Assembly (NCBI GenBank): GCA_003133265.1
Contig: PKWQ01000393.1
Coordinates: forward strand, 1 to 6,023
From: Acetobacteraceae bacterium
Lineage (GTDB): Bacteria > Pseudomonadota > Alphaproteobacteria > Acetobacterales > Acetobacteraceae
Length of the DNA: 6,023 bases
Direction: 5' to 3'
Of this stretch, positions 1 through 5,338 are shown one piece after another (positions within the stretch are counted from its first letter, which is position 1; every line of letters begins with the position of its first letter). The notes beneath the pieces were generated by a model, which ran no database searches, was not told the origin of the DNA, and worked only from the letters and a program-made list of their open reading frames with translations. The translations under genes were made by a program, and so were the position numbers.

Positions 1-283
1 ACAGGTTGAAGGACTGGAACACCATGCCGATGCGCTGGCGCGCATGGTTGATGTCGGTGTGCTTGTCCAGCATGTCGATGCCGTCGACGATGATGGAACC
101 CGACGACGGTTCCTCCAGCCGGTTCAGGCAGCGCAGCAGCGTGGACTTGCCGGAGCCGGACGGGCCGATGACGAACACCAGTTCCCGCTCGGCCACCCTC
201 AGGTCCACGCCCTTCAGCACATGCAGCGCGCCGAAATGCTTGTGCAGCGCGCGCGCATCGACAATCGGGCCGGCTGGGATCAT
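1..283 (-). CDS. Polar amino-acid-type ABC transporter ATP-binding protein (3' part beyond the window)
   Basis: ATPase subunit of a GlnQ/ArtP/HisP-type importer, the cytoplasmic motor for the binding protein encoded just upstream. Only the first 94 residues are present, because the gene runs off the left edge. In order I see an A-loop-like Phe at residue 17 (HKHFGALHVLKGV), a perfect Walker A (GPSGSGKST, residues 40-48) followed by LLRCLNRLEEPSSG, and the Q-loop Gln at 90 in GMVFQSFNL, which is typical of the amino-acid importer subfamily. The signature motif, Walker B and H-loop would lie outside. The ATG at 283-281 overlaps the TGA of the binding-protein gene as ATGA. The purine run AAGGG abuts the start codon too closely for a normal ribosome site, so translation is probably coupled. 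No permease gene is visible; it should lie further downstream (inference). The family call is very secure. The substrate cannot be read from this part. Confidence 0.95.
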   Translation of the reverse strand, partial: MIPAGPIVDARALHKHFGALHVLKGVDLRVAERELVFVIGPSGSGKSTLLRCLNRLEEPSSGSIIVDGIDMLDKHTDINHARQRIGMVFQSFNL

Positions 284-1143
284 CCCTTGCAATCGGGCTC
301 GGGGGCGTTCGGCTCGTAGCCCGGCAGGCCGGGGATGCCGTGGCCGGGGAGGATCACGTTCTCCAGGTCATCCGCCGCCGGCTTGGCGCCGAACCATTTC
401 TCCGACAGCCGCGCCACCGTGCCGTCCTTCTTCATGCATTTCAGCACGTCCTCGATCTGCCCGCGCAGCACGGCGGAGTCCTTGCGGAACGGCGTCGCCC
501 AGTGCGCCTTGGTTTCGTTCAGCACCAGGTCGGCAACGAACATCGGGCTTTTGCTGGCGCCGTATTTGATGACGGTGTTGCCCGCCAGATTGGCGTAGGC
601 GCGGCCGGATACCACGGCCTGGATGGCGTCGGGCTCGGTGTCGAACACCTGCACGGTGATGCCGAGTTCCTCGCCCTTCTTCTTGGCCAGGATCTCGTAC
701 GGCGTGCCCTTGTTGACCGAAACGACCTTGCCCTTGAGGTCGTCCCAGGATTTGAGCGGCGCCGAGCCCTTGCGGATGCCGAACTGGAACGCGGTCCAGA
801 TATAGCCCTGGGTGAACAGCAGATTCTCGGCCCGTTCCGGCGTCACCGTGGTCGGCGCCGCCAGGAAGTCGTAGCGCCCGGCCTGCAACGCCGGGATCAG
901 GGTGCTGAAGCTGGCGCTGTCGATGGTGAGGCCGCGATGCATCCGCTTGGCCACCTCATTGAACAAATCCACCTGGAAGCCCTCCACGCCGCCGCCGAGC
1001 TTCGGCATGGCGTGCGGGGCGTAGGTGCCGTCCACGGCGGTGCGGAACGGCGGCAGGGTGGTCTGGGCCTGTGTGGTCGGGGCCAGGGCGGCGCTCGCCA
1101 GCAAAGCGAACGCTGCCGCGAGCAGCGGACGGCGCATGGTCAT
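280..1143 (-). CDS. ABC transporter substrate-binding protein, family 3 (periplasmic)
   Basis: Periplasmic solute-binding protein of a polar amino-acid-type ABC importer, 287 residues. It has a Sec signal peptide (MTMRR, then a hydrophobic stretch to about residue 21, likely cleaved after TQA at 26). Family-3 landmarks follow: GTYAP at 39-43, GFQVDLFNEVAKRM at 55-68, LIPALQAGRYDFL at 82-94, TVTPERAENLLFT at 99-111 with carboxylate-binding Arg104, then WDDLKGKVVSVNKGT at 133-147. Where family members usually read GRxDAxxxD, this one reads GRAYANLAGN (180-189), so both usual acidic residues appear absent. A Pro/Gly-rich C-terminal tail carries Cys285, which could pair with Cys236. I start at the ATG at 1143 because GGGAG lies 8 nt upstream. 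A longer in-frame reading from 1206 would put about 21 polar residues before the signal peptide. It follows mtnA by 93 bp and overlaps the ATPase start by 4 bp. The ligand is unknown. Confidence 0.93.
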   Translation of the reverse strand: MTMRRPLLAAAFALLASAALAPTTQAQTTLPPFRTAVDGTYAPHAMPKLGGGVEGFQVDLFNEVAKRMHRGLTIDSASFSTLIPALQAGRYDFLAAPTTVTPERAENLLFTQGYIWTAFQFGIRKGSAPLKSWDDLKGKVVSVNKGTPYEILAKKKGEELGITVQVFDTEPDAIQAVVSGRAYANLAGNTVIKYGASKSPMFVADLVLNETKAHWATPFRKDSAVLRGQIEDVLKCMKKDGTVARLSEKWFGAKPAADDLENVILPGHGIPGLPGYEPNAPEPDCKG

Positions 1144-1151
1144 GACGGAGA

Positions 1152-1156
1152 CTCCC
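1152..1156 (-). promoter_or_regulatory. Ribosome binding site of the solute-binding protein gene
   Basis: GGGAG on the minus strand, 8 nt before the ATG at 1143-1141. It fixes the start at MTMRR, giving a proper signal peptide. The next ATG (1137) would be 14 nt away and the upstream ATG (1206) has no such site at this distance. Confidence 0.6.
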
Positions 1157-1236
1157 GGTCGGTTGGACGTTGTAGATGCAAGCACGGTGCCACGCCGACG
1201 ATGCACGCCGGCACGGCACCGGGCAAGCGGTTTGGG

Positions 1237-2331
1237 TCAGCCTTGTTCGGGAAACAGCGACGCCAGACCGGCCGCGCTGGCGGGGCAGGTGCCGCGTTCG
1301 GTGATCAGGCCGGTGACCAGGCGGGCCGGGGTGACGTCGAACGCCGGGTTGGCGCCCGGGCTGCCGTCGGCGGCAATACGCACGGTGACGATGGCGCCGT
1401 CCGCGGCGCGGCCGGTGATGGACGTCACCTCCTCGGCCGCGCGCTCCTCGATCGGGATGTCCGCCACGCCGTCGGCCACCGTCCAGTCGATGGTGGTCGA
1501 GGGCAGCGCGACATAGAACGGCACGTCGTTGTCGCGCGCCGCCAGCGCCTTCAGGTAGGTGCCGATCTTGTTGGCGACATCGCCGCCGCTGGTGACGCGG
1601 TCGGTGCCGACGATGACCAGATCCACCTTGCCATGCTGCATCAGATGGCCGCCGGCATTGTCGGCGATCACCGTGTGCGCCACGCCGTGGCTGCCGAGTT
1701 CCCAGGCGGTCAATGCCGCGCCCTGGTTGCGCGGACGGGTCTCGTCGACCCAGACATGCAGGTCGATGCCCGCATCGTGCGCCATGTAGATCGGCGCCAG
1801 CGCGGTGCCCCAATCGACGGTGGCGAGCCAGCCGGCGTTGCAATGCGTCAGCACGTTCACACGGCTGCCCGGTTTGCGGGCAATTGCCTGCTGGATCAAG
1901 GCAAGTCCGTGCCGGCCGATCGCCGCGTTCTGCGCCGCATCCTCATCGCAGATCGCAGCGGCTTCGGCGTAGGCGGCGGCCACACGCTCACCGGGCGCGG
2001 TGCCGCGCAGCCGGGTCAGCATCCGCTCCAGCGCCCAGCGCAGATTAACCGCCGTCGGGCGGGTGGCGTTCAGCATCGCCGCATCGCGCTCCATCGCCTC
2101 GGTAGAGGCGTCGGCGCGCAGCGCGAGGCAGAGGCCATAGGCCGCCACCGCGCCGATCAGCGGCGCGCCGCGCACCTGCATCGAGCGGATGGCGTGCGCG
2201 GTCTCCGCCAAATTGCCCAGGCGCAGGATGTCGACCGCCCAGGGCAGTTTCGTCTGGTCGAAGATGCACACCGACCAGCCATCCGCCGGGTCCACCCAGA
2301 CGCTGCGATACGGGGTGCCGTTGATCTTCAT
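1237..2331 (-). CDS. mtnA: S-methyl-5-thioribose-1-phosphate isomerase (MtnA)
   Basis: Cytoplasmic aldose-ketose isomerase that converts 5-methylthioribose-1-phosphate to 5-methylthioribulose-1-phosphate in methionine salvage or MTA-dependent shunts. The 364-residue length is normal for the family. Visible motifs are the phosphate/substrate loop QVRGAPLIGAVAAYG (52-66), LTHCNAGWLAT (161-171) with the catalytic Cys at 164, WVDETRPRNQGA (194-205), VGTDRVTSGGDVANKIGTY from 241 with the catalytic Asp at 244, and near the end FDVTPARLVTGLITERG. The 80-residue spacing between Cys and Asp matches known MtnA enzymes. I chose the ATG at 2331 (MKINGTPYRS), where family similarity begins; the ATG at 2370 would overlap the upstream gene. 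The ribosome site is weak. The gene lies 14 bp after the UPF0262 stop, so it is probably co-transcribed and perhaps coupled. No other salvage gene (mtnP, mtnK, mtnB, mtnC, mtnD) is in the window. It is related to eIF2B-alpha-type proteins, but the catalytic pair argues for MtnA. Confidence 0.96.
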   Translation of the reverse strand: MKINGTPYRSVWVDPADGWSVCIFDQTKLPWAVDILRLGNLAETAHAIRSMQVRGAPLIGAVAAYGLCLALRADASTEAMERDAAMLNATRPTAVNLRWALERMLTRLRGTAPGERVAAAYAEAAAICDEDAAQNAAIGRHGLALIQQAIARKPGSRVNVLTHCNAGWLATVDWGTALAPIYMAHDAGIDLHVWVDETRPRNQGAALTAWELGSHGVAHTVIADNAGGHLMQHGKVDLVIVGTDRVTSGGDVANKIGTYLKALAARDNDVPFYVALPSTTIDWTVADGVADIPIEERAAEEVTSITGRAADGAIVTVRIAADGSPGANPAFDVTPARLVTGLITERGTCPASAAGLASLFPEQG

Positions 2332-2345
2332 CGGACGGGTCTCGC

Positions 2346-2852
2346 TCAGATATGGTGGTGCAGGACGCAAACCAGGGTGAACAAGCGGCGCGCCGTTTCG
2401 AAGTCTATGCCGATCTTGTTTTCCAGGCGCTGGATCAGCAGGGTCGCGCCCTCGTTGTGTAGGCCGCGGCGGCCCATGTCGATGGCCTGGATGCGCGCTT
2501 CCCGGCCTTCCTCGACCGCCTTGGCATGGCTGTCGACCAACATCCGGTAGTCCTTGATCAGGCTGCGGAACGGCCCGAGCGCCAGCAGGATGCCGACCAG
2601 CTTGTCGCCGACCTCGGTCCGGATGTCGAACACCAGGCGGCCTTCCTGGATCGACAGATGCAGCGCGAACGGCCCGCTCGCCGGCACGCCGGGCTTCAGC
2701 GTCAGCGGCGAGAAAAAATTCTCCGCCGTCAGGTCGGCAACCGCCTGGGCGCGATCGGCCTCCAGGGTCGGCGACAGGCGCGTCAGCGCCTCTCCGTCCA
2801 GAAAGACGCGGACCAGCCGCGTGTCCGTCGCTGTCGCGGCCGGATCGCTCAT
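2346..2852 (-). CDS. UPF0262 family protein, function unknown
   Basis: A 168-residue soluble protein of the uncharacterised UPF0262 family, near the family's usual length of about 160. Conserved blocks are RLVRVFLDGEAL (12-23), FALHLSIQEGRLVFDIRTE (62-80), LGPFRSLIKDYRMLVDSH (92-109), AIDMGRRGLHNEGATLL (123-139) and DFETARRLFTLVCVLHHH (150-167). No signal peptide, membrane segment or known catalytic motif is visible. The ATG at 2852-2850 overlaps the TGA of the DUF983 gene by 4 bp, with GGA about 7 nt upstream, so the two are likely translated together. In many Alphaproteobacteria this family sits next to hisD, a low-molecular-weight phosphatase gene and infA (recalled family knowledge). Here the partners are DUF983 and mtnA. 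Family membership is clear; no function can be offered. Confidence 0.93.
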   Translation of the reverse strand: MSDPAATATDTRLVRVFLDGEALTRLSPTLEADRAQAVADLTAENFFSPLTLKPGVPASGPFALHLSIQEGRLVFDIRTEVGDKLVGILLALGPFRSLIKDYRMLVDSHAKAVEEGREARIQAIDMGRRGLHNEGATLLIQRLENKIGIDFETARRLFTLVCVLHHHI

Positions 2853-3295
2853 TGCGATTCCGCTGCGGTTTGCACCAGGCCGAGCTTGCACATCAGCCCG
2901 ACCGTGCCGCCCTTCACCGGGCGCAGCAGCCCGAGCGTCAGGATCAGGGTCAGTGGCAGGAAGATCGCCGCACTGGTCCAGACCGAAATGGTATCGGCAC
3001 GGTCGGTCAGCAGCATCAGCGGCACGACGATGTGGCCGACGAGGAAGATCGTCAGATACGGCGGAAAATCGTCCGCGCGCGCGAGGCCGAGCGGGTAGCC
3101 GCAGGCGGTGCATTCCGTCGCCACGCGCAGATAGCCCGCGAACAGACGTCCCTTGCCGCAGATCGGGCAGACGCACCGCACGCCGCGCCAGATGCCGACA
3201 CCGAAGCTCGGCAGCGGCCAGGGCGAGGCTTTCGTGGCGCGGTCGGGCTGCCAGCGAATCGGAGGTATCACAGCGGTCCTAACGGGGAAATGCAT
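2849..3295 (-). CDS. DUF983 family membrane protein with zinc-ribbon-like cysteines
   Basis: Small inner-membrane protein of unknown function, 148 residues if started at the ATG at 3295. A cytoplasmic-looking N-terminus carries two CxxC pairs, CPICGKGRLF (43-52) and CTACGYPL (62-69), which probably bind one metal ion. The DUF983 hallmark RADDFPPYLTIFLVGHIVVP (73-92) leads into a first membrane segment (about 80-97), followed by a second (about 104-124) and the hallmark LLRPVKG (123-129). The start is uncertain. The ATG at 3295 has no clear ribosome site, whereas a GTG at 3271 (giving 140 residues) is preceded at 5 nt by AGGA (3277-3280), and I see no family motif in the first 30 residues to decide. 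This is the first gene of the minus-strand operon and is divergent from the racemase gene. Confidence 0.9.
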   Translation of the reverse strand: MHFPVRTAVIPPIRWQPDRATKASPWPLPSFGVGIWRGVRCVCPICGKGRLFAGYLRVATECTACGYPLGLARADDFPPYLTIFLVGHIVVPLMLLTDRADTISVWTSAAIFLPLTLILTLGLLRPVKGGTVGLMCKLGLVQTAAESQ

Positions 3296-3310
3296 GTTAT
3301 TGTGCGCCAC

Positions 3311-3340
3311 AGCATAGGCCACCTGACGCAAATTGACCAA
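3311..3340 (-). promoter_or_regulatory. Possible promoter for the DUF983-UPF0262-mtnA operon
   Basis: On the minus strand TTGGTC (3340-3335) and TATGCT (3316-3311) are separated by 18 nt, a weak sigma-70-like pair in the only substantial upstream gap. Transcription would begin near 3303. That would leave about 7 nt before the ATG at 3295, or about 31 nt with an AGGA site before the GTG at 3271. The match is partial (3/6 and 4/6 bases), so this is a suggestion only. Confidence 0.25.
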
Positions 3341-3386
3341 CCAGCTTCGCTTGCACCCGCACCCATATCGGACAAGATTTTCCCGC

Positions 3387-4031
3387 ATGGCACGCATTCT
3401 GGTGATCAATCCGAACTCTTCTCTGGCCTGCTCCGCCCGGATCGACGCGGCGATCGCCCCGTTTCGCCTCCCCGGCGGGCCGCTGCTGGAGGTGGCGACG
3501 CTGCGGGACGGTCCGCCCGCGATCTATAGCTGGGCAGACTGGCATGCGGCGGTGGCGCCGCTCTGCCGGCGGATCGCCGACGAACCGGCGGATGTCTATG
3601 TCGTGGCCTGCGCGTCCGATCCGGGGATCACGGCGGCGCGGGCGGCGACCGACAAGCCGGTGCTGGGCGTGTTCCGCTCCGCCGTGGCGATGGCGACGGC
3701 GCGGGCCGGACGGTTCGGGGTGATCGCCATCGTCGATGCCTCGAAGGACCGGCACATGCTGGCGCTGGACGCGATGGGGCTGCGCGAACGGCTGGCGGCG
3801 GAAGTCGCGCTGAACGTGACGATGGAGACGCTGCTCGATCCCGAGGCGGCACGGGCGCGGCTGATCGCGGCGGCGCGGGACTGCGTGGCGGCAGGGGCGG
3901 AGAGCGTGATCCTGGGCTGTACCGGGATGGCACATCATCGCGCGGCGATCGAGGCGGCGTGCGGCGTGCCGGTGATCGAACCCTGCCAGGCCGCCGTGGC
4001 GCTGGCGCTGGGCGTGGTCATGATGGCGTAG
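3387..4031 (+). CDS. Aspartate/glutamate racemase superfamily, hydantoin racemase-like
   Basis: Cofactor-independent racemase-fold protein, 214 residues. It opens with ILVINPNSS (4-12), the family's N-terminal signature. Two catalytic-type cysteines are in place: Cys75 in VVACASDPGITAAR and Cys178 in VILGCTGMAHH. The usual FGVIAIVD strand (110-117), the hydantoin-racemase-like VPVIEPCQAA near the end, and an Ala-rich helical end complete the fold. In this family the two cysteines act as acid and base to invert a stereocentre, for example in 5-substituted hydantoins. Related proteins include Dcg1-like, maleate isomerase and AroM types, so the substrate is open. At 214 residues it is a little shorter than characterised hydantoin racemases (roughly 235-250). 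The ATG at 3387 is chosen for the signature; no good ribosome site precedes it. It stands alone on the plus strand, with no hydantoinase or carbamoylase gene visible, and its stop is 5 bp from the stop of the converging HisD-like gene. Confidence 0.88.
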   Translation: MARILVINPNSSLACSARIDAAIAPFRLPGGPLLEVATLRDGPPAIYSWADWHAAVAPLCRRIADEPADVYVVACASDPGITAARAATDKPVLGVFRSAVAMATARAGRFGVIAIVDASKDRHMLALDAMGLRERLAAEVALNVTMETLLDPEAARARLIAAARDCVAAGAESVILGCTGMAHHRAAIEAACGVPVIEPCQAAVALALGVVMMA

Positions 4032-4036
4032 CCAGA

Positions 4037-5323
4037 TTATCCCGCGTTCTTCCCGCCGTAGCGCCGCACCCGCAGGTCCGCCTGTTCCTTGTGGCCGGCG
4101 AAATTCTCGATGGCGCACAGGCGGGAACAATATTCCCCGATCATCGCCGATGCCTCGTCCGTCACTTCCTGGTAGGTGACGGTCTTCAGGAACTTGCCCA
4201 CCCACAGCCCGCCGGTGTAGCGCGCAGCCTTCTTGGTCGGCAGCGTGTGGTTGGTGCCGATCACCTTGTCGCCATAGGCGACGTTGGTCTGCTTGCCGAG
4301 GAACAGCGCGCCGTAATTGGTCATCCGCTCCAGGAACCAGCGCGGCTCGCGCGTCAGCACCTGCACATGCTCCGAGGCGATGCGGTCGGCTTCCGACAGC
4401 AGTTCCTCGTCGGTATCGCACAGGATCACCTGCCCGTGGTCGCGCCACGCCGCGCCGGCGATGTCGGCGGTCGGCAGCACCGCCAGTTGGCGCTGCACCT
4501 CCGCCTCGATCCCATCCGCCAGCCGGGCCGATGTGGTCAGCAGGATCGCCGGCGAGGTCGGGCCATGCTCGGCCTGCCCCAGCAGGTCGGTGGCGCACAT
4601 CTCCACATCCGCCGTGTCGTCGGCGATGATCAGCGTTTCGGTCGGGCCGGCGAATAAGTCGATGCCGACGCGGCCGTAAAGCTGGCGCTTGGCCTCGGCG
4701 ACGAAGGCGTTGCCGGGGCCGACCAGCATGTCCACCGACGCGATGGTCTCGGTGCCCAGCGCCATCGCCGCCACCGCCTGGATGCCGCCCAGCAGGTAGA
4801 TCTCGTCCGCCCCGCCCAGCGACATGGCGGCGACGGTCGCCGCCGGCGGCACCCCGTTCAGCGGCGGGGTGCAGGCGATGATACGCTTCACGCCCGCGAC
4901 CTTCGCCGTCACCACGCTCATGTGCGCGGACGCGACCATCGGATAGCGCCCGCCCGGCACGTAGCAGCCGACACTCGCCACCGGGATGTTCTTGTGCCCC
5001 AGCCGCACGCCGGGCAGCGTCTCCACCTCGATGTCCTGCAACGCGGCGCGCTGGGCCTGGGCGAAGCGGCGCACCTGCGCCTGGGCGAACTCGATGTCGG
5101 TGATCGCCTGCGCCGGCAGCGTGGCGATCAGCGCCTTGATCTGCTCATCCGACAGCCGGAACGCGGCGGGCGACCATTTGTCGAACTTCTCCGACATCTC
5201 CCGCACCGCCGCGTCGCCACGCGCGGCGACATCCGCCAGCAGGCCCTCGACGGTCTGGCGCACCTTGCGGTCGGCCTCGACATTCTCCGCCTCGGTGCGG
5301 CCGGCCTTCAAATAACGGATCAT
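4037..5323 (-). CDS. HisD-superfamily dehydrogenase, sulfopropanediol 3-dehydrogenase (HpsN)-like
   Basis: NAD-dependent, zinc-containing dehydrogenase of 428 residues in the histidinol dehydrogenase superfamily, which oxidises a primary alcohol to a carboxylate in two steps. Visible features are VGCYVPGGRYPMVASAHMSV (118-137), LVGPGNAFVAEAKRQLYG (200-217), DLFAGPTETLIIAD (222-235), putative zinc ligands Gln250 and His253 (GQAEHGP), Asp352 (YGDKVIGTNHTLPT) and His411 (ENFAGHKEQ), and the catalytic Glu318-His319 pair in ASEHVQVLT. All key residues are intact. After NHTLPT it reads KKAARYTGGLWVGKFLKT rather than the SGTARF-type sequence of biosynthetic HisD, which is the pattern I associate with HpsN and related catabolic paralogues. 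No his genes surround it. It starts 13 bp after the SDR stop, with AGAGGA overlapping that stop; a TTG two codons upstream is too close to that site. HpsN converts R-DHPS to R-sulfolactate; the exact substrate here is inferred, the superfamily is certain. Confidence 0.93.
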   Translation of the reverse strand: MIRYLKAGRTEAENVEADRKVRQTVEGLLADVAARGDAAVREMSEKFDKWSPAAFRLSDEQIKALIATLPAQAITDIEFAQAQVRRFAQAQRAALQDIEVETLPGVRLGHKNIPVASVGCYVPGGRYPMVASAHMSVVTAKVAGVKRIIACTPPLNGVPPAATVAAMSLGGADEIYLLGGIQAVAAMALGTETIASVDMLVGPGNAFVAEAKRQLYGRVGIDLFAGPTETLIIADDTADVEMCATDLLGQAEHGPTSPAILLTTSARLADGIEAEVQRQLAVLPTADIAGAAWRDHGQVILCDTDEELLSEADRIASEHVQVLTREPRWFLERMTNYGALFLGKQTNVAYGDKVIGTNHTLPTKKAARYTGGLWVGKFLKTVTYQEVTDEASAMIGEYCSRLCAIENFAGHKEQADLRVRRYGGKNAG

Positions 5324-5332
5324 CGGCAACTA

Positions 5333-5338
5333 TCCTCT
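5333..5338 (-). promoter_or_regulatory. Ribosome binding site of the HisD-like gene, overlapping the SDR stop codon
   Basis: AGAGGA on the minus strand, 9 nt before the ATG at 5323-5321, with its first bases inside the TAG stop (5339-5337) of the SDR gene. This supports coupled translation of the pair and favours ATG 5323 over the TTG at 5329. Confidence 0.65.

Noticed and set aside
1185..1221. Inverted repeat CGGTGCC/GGCACCG between mtnA and the binding-protein gene, considered as a terminator or attenuator
   Set aside because: A 7-bp stem with a 23-nt loop is near chance level at this base composition, and no T run follows on the minus strand. I do not claim a terminator, though it lies in the one sizeable gap of the operon.
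340..2550. Very long open frame (736 codons) on the plus strand across the binding protein and mtnA genes
   Set aside because: It is antisense to genes with intact catalytic motifs, its translation is Arg/Gly/His/Ala-rich low-complexity sequence with no recognisable domain, and such frames arise readily in GC-rich DNA.
3333..3379. Plus-strand promoter candidates for the racemase (TTGACC at 3333, TTGCAC at 3351)
   Set aside because: No acceptable -10 element lies 16-18 nt downstream of either; the best (AAGATT at 3374) matches only half of the consensus.
3333..3386. Upstream TTG start extending the racemase by 18 residues
   Set aside because: The family signature begins right after the ATG at 3387 and the extension (TNQLRLHPHPYRTRFSR) looks like translated leader sequence.
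3297..4598. 433-codon open frame on the minus strand across the racemase and the end of the HisD-like gene
   Set aside because: It crosses two genes with clear family motifs in other frames, and its product is Arg/Gly/Pro-rich without any family signature.
4037..5323. Annotation as biosynthetic histidinol dehydrogenase (hisD)
   Set aside because: The superfamily residues are shared, but the KKAARYTGGLWVGKFLKT segment, the SDR partner and the absence of his genes fit a catabolic HpsN-type paralogue better. A tree would be decisive.
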